Origin: Flavobacteriaceae bacterium
GTDB taxonomy: Bacteria > Bacteroidota > Bacteroidia > Flavobacteriales > Flavobacteriaceae
Direction of reading: 5' to 3'
Assembly (NCBI GenBank): GCA_031277535.1
Contig: JAITMD010000013.1
Coordinates: 1 to 64,000 of the forward strand
Length of the DNA: 64,000 nt
Positions 52,353 through 61,916 of the stretch are shown here, piece by piece (the stretch's first letter is position 1; each line of letters starts with the position of its first letter). Made by a program: the position numbers and the translations under genes. The notes under the pieces were generated by a model that worked only from the letters and a program-made list of their open reading frames with translations, had not been told where the DNA came from and made no database searches.

Positions 52353-52360
52353 TATATTTG
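52353..52360 (+). promoter_or_regulatory. -7 promoter element for the HD-domain gene
   Basis: TATATTTG matches TAnnTTTG, 26 nt before the TTG at 52387. Confidence 0.5.
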
Positions 52361-52386
52361 TAAGTAATTGTTTAAAACTTATCCTT

Positions 52387-53625
52387 TTGGTAACTATCAA
52401 TAAGTTAAAAATATTAAATGACCCAATTTATGGGTTTATATCTATTCCTAATAGTCTATTATATGATTTAATAGAGCATCCTTATTTTCAAAGATTAAGA
52501 AGAATCTGCCAGATGGGAGTTTCTTATTTGGTTTATCCTGGTGCACAACATACTCGTTTTCATCATGCATTGGGATGTATGCATTTAATGCAAATGGCTG
52601 TGCAAGTACTGCGTTCAAAAAATGTGAATATATCAGAAGAGGAAGAAATGGCCTTGTATATTGCTATTTTGTTGCATGATATTGGACATGGGCCTTTTTC
52701 GCATGCTATGGAAGAAAGTATTGTAGAAGGAGTACATCACGAAGAGATTTCACTGTTGTTTATGAAACAGTTAAATCAAGAATTTGATGGACAGTTAGAT
52801 TTAGCAATTAAGATTTTTCAAGGTCAATACCATCGTAAGTTCATGCTACAGTTGATTTCGAGTCAATTGGATATGGATCGCATGGACTACTTAAAAAGAG
52901 ATAGCTTTTATAGTGGTGTGGCAGAAGGAAATATAAACTCTGAACGATTGATTCAGATGTTGAACGTTGTAAACGAAGAGTTGGTAATTGAAGAAAAAGG
53001 AATCTATTCTGTAGAAATGTTTTTAGTAGCTCGTCGATTGATGTATTGGCAAGCTTATTTGCACAAAACAAGTGTGTGTGCTGAAATGATTTTGGTACGC
53101 GTTTTGAAAAGAGCAAAGGAGCTAACAAATAAAGGAGTAGAATTATGGTGCAGTGAGGCTTTGCAATATTTTTTAAAGCAATCTTTTAGTTCAAGTAGTT
53201 TTGATAGTGACGCTTTGAAACAATTTGCTTTGTTGGATGATTCGGATGTAATTAGCGCCTTGAAAAGTTGGCAATTTCACAATGACTTTATTTTATCGCA
53301 ACTGAGTAAAATGATTATCAACCGAAAATTATTACGCGTTGAAATAATTGATGATAATGAAGTTGCAAAACAAAAGGTTGAAGAGAATAGAAATAAATTG
53401 GTGGAAGAATGTCAGTTGACTAATGAAGCTGCAAAATACTTCGTGTTTAAGGGAAGCATGAAGAACCAAGGGTACAATAAAGAAAAGGAACCTATAATGA
53501 TTTGGAAAAAGAATGGAGAGGTAGTAGATGTGTTAAAGGTTTCGAGTCAAATAAATTTAAAAGGTTTAGCAAAAGAGGTGACAAGGAATTTTGTTTGTTA
53601 TCCAAAAAATGCTTTTGAAAGTTAA
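52387..53625 (+). CDS. HD-domain phosphohydrolase (dNTPase/SAMHD1-like)
   Basis: The TTG at 52387 gives 412 aa beginning at INKLKILNDPIYGFI, which matches the usual start of this family. A longer frame from 52318 begins in the hutH terminator loop. Metal ligands are visible: QHTRFHHALGCMHL, ILLHDIGHGPFSHAME and the later Asp in SQLDMDRMDYLKRDS. The fold resembles YwfO/SAMHD1-type deoxynucleotide triphosphohydrolases; actual substrate unknown. In Flavobacteriaceae it regularly precedes lpxD, as here. Confidence 0.88.
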   Translation: MVTINKLKILNDPIYGFISIPNSLLYDLIEHPYFQRLRRICQMGVSYLVYPGAQHTRFHHALGCMHLMQMAVQVLRSKNVNISEEEEMALYIAILLHDIGHGPFSHAMEESIVEGVHHEEISLLFMKQLNQEFDGQLDLAIKIFQGQYHRKFMLQLISSQLDMDRMDYLKRDSFYSGVAEGNINSERLIQMLNVVNEELVIEEKGIYSVEMFLVARRLMYWQAYLHKTSVCAEMILVRVLKRAKELTNKGVELWCSEALQYFLKQSFSSSSFDSDALKQFALLDDSDVISALKSWQFHNDFILSQLSKMIINRKLLRVEIIDDNEVAKQKVEENRNKLVEECQLTNEAAKYFVFKGSMKNQGYNKEKEPIMIWKKNGEVVDVLKVSSQINLKGLAKEVTRNFVCYPKNAFES

Positions 53626-53642
53626 ATCTCAATTATATTTTA

Positions 53643-53650
53643 TATTTTTG
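53643..53650 (+). promoter_or_regulatory. -7 promoter element for the lpx operon
   Basis: TATTTTTG ends 5 nt before the lpxD ATG, implying a nearly leaderless transcript. Confidence 0.5.
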
Positions 53651-53655
53651 CCGTA

Positions 53656-54675
53656 ATGAAAATATCAGCAGAACAAATCGCATCAGTATTAGGAGGAGAG
53701 ATTGTAGGGAATCCTGCAGTTGAGGTTAGTACATTGTCAAAAATTGAGGAGGGAAAAGAAGGTTCAATTTCGTTTTTATCTAATCCGAAATACAACCATT
53801 ATATATATACAACTAAGGCATCTGTGGTAATTGTTTCAAATACATTTGAAGCAGAAGCAGCTATTGAGGCAACTTTGATAAAAGTTGAAGATGCATATAA
53901 AGCATTTTCAAAGTTGTTGGAGTACTATAATCAAGTAAAGTTGATGAAATCAGGAATAGAACAACCTTCAGTAATTTCGGAAGGAGTTACGTATGGAGAT
54001 GATCTATACCTTGGAAGTTTTAGTTATGTTGGAAAGAATACAAAGATTGGAAATAACGTAAAGATATATCCAAATACTTTTGTAGGAGATAATGTTGTGA
54101 TAGGAGATGATACTATTTTGTTTGCAGGGGTACGTGTGTATTCAGAAACAGTGATAGGTAATAATTGTACTGTTCATGCAGGAACTATTGTTGGGTCTGA
54201 TGGATTTGGATTTGCTCCAAATGAGGATGGAACCTATACAAAAGTCCCACAAATCGGAAATGTTGTCATTGAAGATTTTGTAGAAATAGGATCAGGAACT
54301 ACAATTGATAGAGCAACTTTGGGATCTACAATAATCCGCAAAGGAGTGAAATTGGATAACCAAATTCAAGTAGCTCATAATGTGGAAATTGGAGAGAATA
54401 CAGTGATTGCTTCACAAACAGGAATTGCTGGATCTACAAAAATAGGAAAGCAATGTATGATTGGTGGTCAAGTAGGAATAGTTGGTCATTTGGTTATTGG
54501 AGATAACGTAAAGATACAAGCTCAATCAGGAGTAACAAAGAATTTGGAAAGTAATACGGCAGTACAAGGAAGCCCAGCCTTAGGGCATGGAGATTTCTTG
54601 AAGTCATATAGTCATTTCAGAAATTTACCAAAGATTGTAGACGAATTGAATAAAGTAAAAAAAGAGAGTAAATAG
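53656..54675 (+). CDS. lpxD: UDP-3-O-acylglucosamine N-acyltransferase
   Basis: A 339-aa enzyme. The N-terminal uridine-binding domain ([35 protein letters not shown]) precedes a left-handed parallel beta-helix of hexapeptide repeats ([20 protein letters not shown]). The catalytic His is in [13 protein letters not shown], and a C-terminal helical domain ends the protein. It adds the second hydroxyacyl chain in lipid A synthesis, using acyl-ACP. First gene of the lpxD-lpxC/fabZ-lpxA-efp block. Confidence 0.95.
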   Translation: MKISAEQIASVLGGEIVGNPAVEVSTLSKIEEGKEGSISFLSNPKYNHYIYTTKASVVIVSNTFEAEAAIEATLIKVEDAYKAFSKLLEYYNQVKLMKSGIEQPSVISEGVTYGDDLYLGSFSYVGKNTKIGNNVKIYPNTFVGDNVVIGDDTILFAGVRVYSETVIGNNCTVHAGTIVGSDGFGFAPNEDGTYTKVPQIGNVVIEDFVEIGSGTTIDRATLGSTIIRKGVKLDNQIQVAHNVEIGENTVIASQTGIAGSTKIGKQCMIGGQVGIVGHLVIGDNVKIQAQSGVTKNLESNTAVQGSPALGHGDFLKSYSHFRNLPKIVDELNKVKKESK

Positions 54676-54713
54676 AAAGTTAATAGTCTTCACCGATATT
54701 AAAAGATTTTATT

Positions 54714-56105
54714 ATGGTTAAACAAAAAACCATCCAGAACGAAGTAACGTTAGAAGGAGTTGGATTACATACAGGACAAAATGTTGTAATGACATTGAAA
54801 CCAGCACCAGTAAATAATGGATTTACATTTGTTCGTATGGACTTAGAAGGGCATCCTGTAATTGAAGCAGATGCAAATTATGTTGTAAATACACAAAGAG
54901 GAACTAACCTTGAGAAAAAAGGAGTACATGTAAATACTACAGAGCATGTATTGGCTGCATTCATAGGTTGTGACTTGGATAATGTGATTGTTGAGCTAAA
55001 CGCATCTGAACCTCCTATTATGGATGGATCATCTAAGTACTTTGTTGAGGCTGTTGAAAAAGCTGGAATAGTAGAGCAAGATGCAGAACGTGATGAATAT
55101 ATTGTAAAAGAAGTTATTTCTTACGTTGACGAAACAACAGGAAGTGAAATTATCATTATGCCATCAGATACATATCAAGTAACTGCTATGGTTGATTTTG
55201 GAACAAAAGTGTTGGGAACTCAAAATGCTACTTTAAAGTCTATGGAAGACTTTAAAACTGAAATTTCAGAAGCAAGAACATTTAGTTTCTTACATGAGTT
55301 GGAAGCTCTATTGGCTCATGGTTTAATTAAAGGAGGAGATTTGAATAACGCAATTGTTTATGTGGATAAAGAGATTTCTCCAGAAACAATGGGACATTTA
55401 AAAACTGCTTTTGGTAAAGAAGAAATTACAGTAAAACCAAATGGTATCTTAGATAACTTAACATTGCATTACCCTAATGAAGCTGCTCGTCACAAATTAC
55501 TTGATGTGATAGGAGATTTAGCTTTGATAGGAACAAGAATTAGAGGTAAAGTAATTGCTAATAAACCAGGACATTCAGTAAATACTAATTTTGCTAAGAA
55601 AATGTCTAAGATTATTCGCAACGAAAAGCGCAATCAAGTACCTACTTTTGATTTGCACGCAGAACCGTTGATGGATGTAAATAAAATCATGTCATTGTTA
55701 CCACATAGACCACCGTTTTTGTTGGTAGATAAGATTTTAGAAATGTCTGATAAACATGTTGTTGGGGTTAAAAATGTAACAATGAATGAACCATTCTTTG
55801 TAGGACATTTTCCAGGAGCACCAGTTATGCCAGGAGTTCTAATTGTAGAGGCTATGGCACAGTCTGGAGGTATTCTGATTTTGAGTTCGGTACCTGATCC
55901 AGAAAATTATATTACATTATTTATGAAAATAGATAATGTTCGTTTTAGAAATCAAGTTCTTCCAGGAGATACTTTAATATTTAAGTTAGAATTACTAACT
56001 CCAATTCGTAGAGGTATTTGTCATATGCAAGCAACTGCTTATGCTAATGGTAAAATTACTACAGAAGCTGAATTAATGGCACAAATAGTTAAAAAACAAA
56101 ATTAA
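54714..56105 (+). CDS. lpxC/fabZ: Bifunctional UDP-3-O-acyl-GlcNAc deacetylase / 3-hydroxyacyl-ACP dehydratase
   Basis: A 463-aa fusion typical of Bacteroidota. Residues ~1-305 are LpxC: zinc ligands in TTEHVLAAF and RHKLLDVIGDLAL, and catalytic His in KPGHSVNTNFAKK. Residues ~315-463 are FabZ: LLPHRPPFLLVDKI, HFPGAPVMPGVLIVEAMAQ with catalytic His and Glu. LpxC performs the committed step of lipid A synthesis; FabZ dehydrates hydroxyacyl-ACP for fatty acid elongation. Fusion ties the two competing uses of hydroxyacyl-ACP to one transcript. Confidence 0.96.
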   Translation: MVKQKTIQNEVTLEGVGLHTGQNVVMTLKPAPVNNGFTFVRMDLEGHPVIEADANYVVNTQRGTNLEKKGVHVNTTEHVLAAFIGCDLDNVIVELNASEPPIMDGSSKYFVEAVEKAGIVEQDAERDEYIVKEVISYVDETTGSEIIIMPSDTYQVTAMVDFGTKVLGTQNATLKSMEDFKTEISEARTFSFLHELEALLAHGLIKGGDLNNAIVYVDKEISPETMGHLKTAFGKEEITVKPNGILDNLTLHYPNEAARHKLLDVIGDLALIGTRIRGKVIANKPGHSVNTNFAKKMSKIIRNEKRNQVPTFDLHAEPLMDVNKIMSLLPHRPPFLLVDKILEMSDKHVVGVKNVTMNEPFFVGHFPGAPVMPGVLIVEAMAQSGGILILSSVPDPENYITLFMKIDNVRFRNQVLPGDTLIFKLELLTPIRRGICHMQATAYANGKITTEAELMAQIVKKQN

Positions 56106-56115
56106 AAAAGACATT

Positions 56116-56901
56116 ATGAATCAACCTTTAGCATACGTACATCCTGGAGCTAAAATAGCAAGAAATGTTGTTATTGAGCCTTTTACAACGATTCATAATA
56201 ACGTTGAGATAGGTGAGGGAACTTGGATAGGTTCTAATGTGACTATTATGGAAGGAGCTCGTATTGGAAAGAATTGTAAGATTTTTCCTGGAGCAGTAAT
56301 TTCAGCTGAACCTCAAGATTTGAAATTTGAAGGAGAGGTTACCACAGTAGAGATTGGTGATAATACAACAATCAGAGAGTGTGTAACAATCAATAGAGGA
56401 ACAAAGGATCGTTATAAAACAATAATTGGGAGCAATTGCTTAATTCAAGCATATAGCCATATTGCACATGATTGCATTGTGGGTAATAACTGTATTTTTT
56501 CTAATTCAAGTACATTGGCAGGTCACGTAACAGTGGGTGATTATGTTGTATTGGCAGGGTTAGTAGCAGTACACCAATTTTGTACAATAGGATCACATTC
56601 TTTTGTGACAGGAGGTACTCTTGTGCGTAAGGATGTTCCTCCATATATTAAGGCTGCTCGTGAACCAATTTCTTATGCAGGGATTAACTCTGTAGGTTTA
56701 AGAAGAAGAGGTTATGAGCCAGAAAAAATAAGAGAAATCCAAGAGGTATACCGTATTCTGTATCAAAAGAACTATAATACAAGTCAAGCACTTGAAATTA
56801 TAGAAACAGAAATGGAAGCGACTCCAGAAAGAGACGAAATAGTAATGTTTATTCGTAATTCATCAAGAGGAATTATGAGAGGATATTCAGGAATTTATTA
56901 G
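56116..56901 (+). CDS. lpxA: UDP-N-acetylglucosamine acyltransferase
   Basis: A 261-aa hexapeptide-repeat enzyme with YVHPGAKIARNVVIEPF at the start, the catalytic His in YSHIAHDCIVGNN and the LpxA landmark LAGLVAVHQFCTIG. GLRRRGYEPEKIREI opens the C-terminal helical domain. It attaches the 3-hydroxyacyl chain to UDP-GlcNAc, the first step of lipid A synthesis. It begins 10 nt after lpxC/fabZ. Confidence 0.96.
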   Translation: MNQPLAYVHPGAKIARNVVIEPFTTIHNNVEIGEGTWIGSNVTIMEGARIGKNCKIFPGAVISAEPQDLKFEGEVTTVEIGDNTTIRECVTINRGTKDRYKTIIGSNCLIQAYSHIAHDCIVGNNCIFSNSSTLAGHVTVGDYVVLAGLVAVHQFCTIGSHSFVTGGTLVRKDVPPYIKAAREPISYAGINSVGLRRRGYEPEKIREIQEVYRILYQKNYNTSQALEIIETEMEATPERDEIVMFIRNSSRGIMRGYSGIY

Positions 56902-56931
56902 AATTAAGTATTAAATAAATATATTTAGAAA

Positions 56932-57498
56932 ATGGCAACTACAGCTGATATTAGAAACGGTTTATGTATTCAATACAACAATGATATTTATAAAATTGTT
57001 GAATTCTTACACGTGAAACCAGGAAAAGGGCCTGCTTTTGTTAGAACAAAGATGAGAAGTGTAACTAACGGAAGAGTATTAGAAAATACTTTTTCTGCTG
57101 GACACAAAATTGAAACAGTAAGAGTAGAAACACATAAATTTCAATATTTATACCCAGAGGGAGATCAATTCCACTTTATGAATGTTGAGAGTTATGAGCA
57201 AATTACTTTGTTGAAAGAGGTGTTAGATGCTCCAGAATTAATGAAAGAAGGTGAAACAGTAATGGTTCAAATCAATGCTGATACTGAGTTACCATTATCT
57301 GTAGATATGCCTGCTTCAGTTATTTTAGAGGTTACATATGCAGAACCTGGTGTAAAAGGAAATACAGCTACAAATGCAACAAAACCTGCTACAGTAGAAA
57401 CAGGAGCAATTATAAATGTGCCTTTATTTATTAATGAAGGAGATAAGATTAAAATTGATACATCAAATAGCGCTTACATGGAGCGTATCAAGGAGTAG
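56932..57498 (+). CDS. efp: Translation elongation factor P
   Basis: A 188-aa three-domain OB/KOW protein. The conserved loop HVKPGKGPAFVRTK carries the functional tip Lys. The C-terminal OB domain has TVMVQINADTELPLSVD and DKIKIDTSNSAYMERIKE. It rescues ribosomes stalled at polyproline stretches. It is embedded in the lpx block, 30 nt after lpxA, as is usual in Flavobacteriaceae. Confidence 0.96.
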   Translation: MATTADIRNGLCIQYNNDIYKIVEFLHVKPGKGPAFVRTKMRSVTNGRVLENTFSAGHKIETVRVETHKFQYLYPEGDQFHFMNVESYEQITLLKEVLDAPELMKEGETVMVQINADTELPLSVDMPASVILEVTYAEPGVKGNTATNATKPATVETGAIINVPLFINEGDKIKIDTSNSAYMERIKE

Positions 57499-57520
57499 TT
57501 ATTTTTATAAGTAATATAAG

Positions 57521-58456
57521 ATGCGTTTTGCAAAAGTTCAAGATTTACAAACAATAGCTGAGATTATTGGTTGTAAATTCGTAGGTGATCCAAGTTTTCC
57601 AGTATACGGAATCAATGAGATTCACGTAGTACAAGAAGGAGAAGTAGTATTTGTAGATCATCCTAAATATTACGATAAAGCATTAAACTCTAATGCAACG
57701 ATTGTTTTGATTAATAAAGATGTTGAATGCCCAGAAGGTAAAGCACTTTTGATCTCAGATGATCCATTTAGAGATTTTAATAAGTTGTCTAAGTTTTTCA
57801 ATCCATTTAAACCTGCTACAACAGTACAGGCAAAAGATGCAGTGATAGGAGAAGGGACAATTATTCAACCTAATGTTTTTATAGGACATAATGTTGTGAT
57901 TGGGAAAAACTGTTTGATTCATCCCAATGTAGTGTTATACGATGGAACTGTAATTGGTGACAACGTAGTAATACATGCAGGTTCTATATTAGGGGCTGAT
58001 GCTTTTTATTATAAAAAACGTCCAGAAGGATTTGATCCATTAGTTTCTTGTGGAAGAGTAGTTATTGAAGATAATGTAGGAATTGGTGCAGCTTGTACTA
58101 TTGACCGAGGAGTTACAGGAGATACTACAATCAAAGAAGGAGCTAAAATTGACAATCAAGTTCATATTGGTCATGACACTGTAATTGGTAGTCGTTGTTT
58201 GATAGCTGCACAATGTGGTATTGCTGGTTGTGTTGTTATTGAAGACGAAGTTACCTTATGGGGGCAAGTAGGAACTACAAGCGGAATTACTATTGGTTAC
58301 AAGGCGGTAGTTTTAGCGCAATCAGGAGTTTCAAAATCATTAGTTGGAGGTAAAGTTTATTTTGGGTATCCTGCAGAGGAATCAAGAGAAAAACTTAAAC
58401 AATTAGCTTATGTGAAACGTATTCCTGAAGTGCTGGAGAAGTTGAAGAATCAATAG
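57521..58456 (+). CDS. Second LpxD-like hexapeptide acyltransferase
   Basis: A 311-aa protein with an LpxD-type N-terminal domain (FAKVQDLQTIAEIIGCKFVGD, VVFVDHPKYYDKAL), hexapeptide repeats (IGEGTIIQPNVFIGHNVVIG) and the His-containing DNQVHIGHDTVIG. The C-terminus is shorter than in lpxD (339 aa). It may be a paralogue with altered acyl or sugar specificity. It sits 22 nt after efp. The co-occurrence of two LpxD-like genes in one block is conserved in the family (recollection). Substrate unknown. Confidence 0.85.
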   Translation: MRFAKVQDLQTIAEIIGCKFVGDPSFPVYGINEIHVVQEGEVVFVDHPKYYDKALNSNATIVLINKDVECPEGKALLISDDPFRDFNKLSKFFNPFKPATTVQAKDAVIGEGTIIQPNVFIGHNVVIGKNCLIHPNVVLYDGTVIGDNVVIHAGSILGADAFYYKKRPEGFDPLVSCGRVVIEDNVGIGAACTIDRGVTGDTTIKEGAKIDNQVHIGHDTVIGSRCLIAAQCGIAGCVVIEDEVTLWGQVGTTSGITIGYKAVVLAQSGVSKSLVGGKVYFGYPAEESREKLKQLAYVKRIPEVLEKLKNQ

Positions 58457-58558
58457 GAATTGTAGTCTTATAAGTCTTTTTTTTAAGAAATATAGATAGT
58501 AACAATGAAAACTTGCATATATAATCATTAAAAAGTTTTATTGATTAATAGAATTGTT

Positions 58559-58566
58559 TATTTTTG
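58559..58566 (+). promoter_or_regulatory. -7 promoter element for sucD
   Basis: TATTTTTG, 33 nt upstream of the ATG, with an AT-rich leader between. Confidence 0.55.
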
Positions 58567-58599
58567 TGTACGTAAGTTTAAATAAATAAAAACAAGATC

Positions 58600-59472
58600 A
58601 TGAGTGTTTTAGTAAATAAAGATTCAAAAATAATCGTTCAGGGATTTACTGGAAGTGAAGGTACTTTCCACGCTTCGCAAATGATTGAGTACGGAACAAA
58701 CGTTGTAGGTGGTGTAACTCCAGGAAAAGGAGGATCAATGCACTTAGATCGTCCAGTATTCAATACTGTTTCAGAAGCAGTAGAAAAAGCAGGTGCAGAT
58801 ACTTCTATCATTTTTGTTCCACCAGCATTTGCTGCTGATGCAATTATGGAAGCTGCGAATGCAGGTATTAAAGTAATTATCTGTATTACAGAAGGAATTC
58901 CTGTTGCTGATATGATCAAAGCTTATGATTATATTCAAGGAAAAGACTGTAGATTAGTTGGTCCTAACTGTCCAGGTGTTATTACTCCAGGAGAAGCTAA
59001 AGTTGGTATTATGCCAGGTTTCGTATTTAAAAAAGGTACTGTAGGAATTGTTTCTAAATCAGGTACTTTAACTTACGAAGCAGCTGATCAGGTTGTAAAA
59101 CAAGGATTAGGTATCACAACAGCTATCGGTATTGGTGGAGATCCAATTATTGGAACAACTACTAAAGAAGCTGTTCAATTGTTGATGGAAGACCCAGAAA
59201 CAGAAGCAATTATCATGATTGGTGAAATTGGAGGTCAATTAGAAGCTGATGCTGCTCGTTGGATTAAAGAGAATGGTAACAAAAAACCAGTTATCGGATT
59301 CATCGCAGGAGAAACTGCTCCTAAAGGAAGAACAATGGGACACGCAGGTGCTATTGTAGGTGGAGCTGATGATACAGCTGCTGCTAAAAAACGTATCATG
59401 GCAGAATGTGGAATTCACGTTGTTGATTCTCCAGCTGAAATTGGTAAAAAAGTAAAAGAAGTTTTAGGATAG
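58600..59472 (+). CDS. sucD: Succinate-CoA ligase, ADP-forming, alpha subunit
   Basis: A 290-aa enzyme of standard length: CoA-binding Rossmann domain ([20 protein letters not shown]), [31 protein letters not shown], and phospho-His in [13 protein letters not shown]. It converts succinyl-CoA to succinate with ATP formation in the TCA cycle. The beta subunit gene sucC is not adjacent. It has its own promoter and strong terminator. Confidence 0.97.
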   Translation: MSVLVNKDSKIIVQGFTGSEGTFHASQMIEYGTNVVGGVTPGKGGSMHLDRPVFNTVSEAVEKAGADTSIIFVPPAFAADAIMEAANAGIKVIICITEGIPVADMIKAYDYIQGKDCRLVGPNCPGVITPGEAKVGIMPGFVFKKGTVGIVSKSGTLTYEAADQVVKQGLGITTAIGIGGDPIIGTTTKEAVQLLMEDPETEAIIMIGEIGGQLEADAARWIKENGNKKPVIGFIAGETAPKGRTMGHAGAIVGGADDTAAAKKRIMAECGIHVVDSPAEIGKKVKEVLG

Positions 59473-59494
59473 TTTTTCTAAAATAAAATATATT

Positions 59495-59530
59495 AAGCCT
59501 TGGTGAATTACAATTCATCAAGGCTTTTTT
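59495..59530 (+). terminator. Terminator of sucD
   Basis: AAGCCTTGGTGAATT and AATTCATCAAGGCTT form a 15-bp stem with one G-T pair, followed by seven T. Confidence 0.88.
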
Positions 59531-59580
59531 TATTGTAGAGGTTTTTGTATAATTTGTAACAATTATATCTTTTTTAGAAC

Positions 59581-59588
59581 TATATTTG
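59581..59588 (+). promoter_or_regulatory. -7 promoter element for the deacetylase gene
   Basis: TATATTTG ends 20 nt before the ATG; TTTG at 59553 could be the -33 box, somewhat far. Confidence 0.5.
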
Positions 59589-59608
59589 TTGTTAAAATTT
59601 TAAAAAGT

Positions 59609-60313
59609 ATGCCGAAATTGCCGGTTTTGATGTATCATAACGTTTGTGATGCAAAGGAAAAAGTTAATAGTTTATGTATTCATAAAGATTTTTTAGAATT
59701 ACAATTTAAGTATTTAGTAGCTAAAGGTTATAAATCATTGCATTTGAGTGAATTAAAAGGAATGAAAAAACTACAAGGTAGATCTGTAGTGATTACTTTT
59801 GATGACGTTACAACTAATCAAAAAGAGTTTGTATTACCCCTATTAAAAAAGTATAATCTAAAAGCTAATTTCTTTATACCCTTTGCTTATATAGGTTTGA
59901 GCGATCAGTGGAATGATGGAGCAGAACCAATTATGACAGTGGATGATTTGAAGAGTTTGGGAGAGTTGGTTGAGTTAGGTCATCATTCATATTTGCATCG
60001 TCCTTATGCGAGCTTGACTAAGGAAGAAATTGACGAGGATTTTAAGAAGTCGTATGATTTACTTAATGAAAAGGGATTGAATGTATTTGAGTCGTTAGCT
60101 TTTCCTTACGGGAACTTTCCGCGTAAAGAACCAAGGAAGAGTGAGTTTTTCCAAGACTTAAAAAATAATGGTATGCATTATGGCTTGCGTATTGGAAATC
60201 GATTAAATTCATTCCCATTTAAGAATCCTTATTTGATAGAGAGAATAGAGGTGAAGGGAGATAAAAGTATGCTGAAATTTAGAGTGAATCTGAAGTTCGG
60301 TAAATTGGTTTAA
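59609..60313 (+). CDS. Polysaccharide deacetylase (NodB-like, carbohydrate esterase 4)
   Basis: A 234-aa enzyme without an evident signal peptide. NodB motifs are VVITFDDV (catalytic base Asp and metal Asp) and ELGHHSYLHRPYASL (metal His residues). The SLAFPYGNFPRKEPRKS segment fits motif 3. CE4 enzymes remove N- or O-acetyl groups from glycans. It is followed 27 nt later by a glycosyltransferase and belongs to a cell-surface glycan gene group. Confidence 0.88.
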   Translation: MPKLPVLMYHNVCDAKEKVNSLCIHKDFLELQFKYLVAKGYKSLHLSELKGMKKLQGRSVVITFDDVTTNQKEFVLPLLKKYNLKANFFIPFAYIGLSDQWNDGAEPIMTVDDLKSLGELVELGHHSYLHRPYASLTKEEIDEDFKKSYDLLNEKGLNVFESLAFPYGNFPRKEPRKSEFFQDLKNNGMHYGLRIGNRLNSFPFKNPYLIERIEVKGDKSMLKFRVNLKFGKLV

Positions 60314-60340
60314 AATTTTTTTAGAAAAATAGTAAAGAGT

Positions 60341-61909
60341 ATGAAGGAAAGAATTTCGATAAGTGTTACGATGCTTGTAAAGAATTCCGAAAAATATTTA
60401 GAGCGAGTACTAAAGTCTTATCAAGATTTTGATGAGATTATAGTATTGGATAATGGGTCGACTGATGCTACAATCAGTATAGCTGAGAAGTTTGATAATG
60501 TAAAGGTTTTTAAATCTGAGTTTATAGGTTTTGGGCCATTAAAAAATTTAGCAGCCTCTCATGCAACGTACGATTGGATCTTGAATATGGATAGTGATGA
60601 AGTGATGACTGCAGAGTTATTACACTGCATTAGAAATATTGATTTTGCAAATAAGAAAGTAATCTATTCGATGCTGTGTTTAAATCATTATCGAGGACGT
60701 ATTATAAAGGCTTGTGGTTGGTATCCTAACATTGTGAGAAGACTATACAATAAAGCAGAAGTAACATTTGATAATAAACAAGTACATGAATCATTGCAAT
60801 TTAATGCAAGTGAAGTTAAAATTGTAGAATTCCCAGCATACTACTTACACTATTCATTTGATGGAGCAGATGATTTGATCCGCAAATTGCAACATTATAC
60901 TTCTTTGTATGCAGAACAAATGAAATATAGAAAAGAAGCAAGTGTGTGGAAAGGATTTACGCATGGATTCTTTGGTTTTGTGAAGCATTATTTTTTAAAG
61001 AAAGGAATGTTTTATGGAGGTGATGGATTTGTAATAGCCAGTGCAAATGCCATGGGATCTTATTATAAATATGTAAAATTAGCAGAAGCAAATCAAAAAT
61101 TGAAAGTAAGTTTATTAATTACAACATATAACCGTGTTGATGCTTTAGAAGCAGTTTTAGTATCTGTTCTACATCAAGAAAAACTACCTTACGAAGTAGT
61201 GGTAGCAGATGATGGTTCGAGAGAAGATACAATAGAATTAGTTAAGAAATATCAAGAGATCTTTCCAATCCCGTTAAGACACGCTTGGCAAGAGGATGAT
61301 GGTTTTAGACTTTCAGAATCTCGCAATAGAGGTCTTGCTTTATGCACAGGGGAATACATCGTTATGATTGATGGAGATATGGTATTGCATCCTCAGTTTG
61401 TTATAGATCACATAAAAAATGCTAAAAGAGGTTTCTTTGTGCAAGGTGGACGTGTGATGTTTAATGAAAAGAAAACAAAAGAATATTTAAGTACTCCTGA
61501 TAAGTATAAACGTGTTCATTGGTTTCAACCTAATATTGAAACACGTTTTGAGAAACGCTTGTCTGCTTGTCACTTACCTTTTTTAAATAAACTACAACAA
61601 AAAGATATTACATATAGTCATAAAGCGATTAGAGGATGTAATATGGCCTTCTTTTTAGATGATGTAATAGCTATAAATGGTTTTAATAGTGATTTTGTAG
61701 GATGGGGAAGAGAAGATAGTGAATTTGTAGAAAGAATGTTTAATTATGGAATTAAACGACATAATGTAAAGTTTATGGCGATTGCCTATCATTTATATCA
61801 TAAGGAGGAAGAGAGAGCCTCTTTACCAAAAAATGATCAGTTGTTAAAAGAAGCAATAGCCAATAAATTAAACTATTGTGAGAATGGGGTTAAACGGTTT
61901 TTAGGATGA
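60341..61909 (+). CDS. Two-domain family 2 glycosyltransferase
   Basis: A 522-aa fusion of two GT2 units. Residues ~1-245 resemble WaaE/KdtX-like enzymes (SVTMLVKNSEKYLERVL, IVLDNGSTDATIS, NMDSDEVMT). Residues ~248-520 contain VSLLITTYNRVDALEAVLVS, VVADDGSREDTIEL, IMDGD-like VMIDGDMVLHP and the C-terminal GWGREDSEFVERM typical of galactosyltransferase C-domains. Each domain has its own DXD-like motif, so it may add two sugars in succession. It likely modifies LPS core or a surface polysaccharide. The next glycosyltransferase starts 7 nt later. Confidence 0.9.
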   Translation: MKERISISVTMLVKNSEKYLERVLKSYQDFDEIIVLDNGSTDATISIAEKFDNVKVFKSEFIGFGPLKNLAASHATYDWILNMDSDEVMTAELLHCIRNIDFANKKVIYSMLCLNHYRGRIIKACGWYPNIVRRLYNKAEVTFDNKQVHESLQFNASEVKIVEFPAYYLHYSFDGADDLIRKLQHYTSLYAEQMKYRKEASVWKGFTHGFFGFVKHYFLKKGMFYGGDGFVIASANAMGSYYKYVKLAEANQKLKVSLLITTYNRVDALEAVLVSVLHQEKLPYEVVVADDGSREDTIELVKKYQEIFPIPLRHAWQEDDGFRLSESRNRGLALCTGEYIVMIDGDMVLHPQFVIDHIKNAKRGFFVQGGRVMFNEKKTKEYLSTPDKYKRVHWFQPNIETRFEKRLSACHLPFLNKLQQKDITYSHKAIRGCNMAFFLDDVIAINGFNSDFVGWGREDSEFVERMFNYGIKRHNVKFMAIAYHLYHKEEERASLPKNDQLLKEAIANKLNYCENGVKRFLG

Positions 61910-61916
61910 TTTAGTT

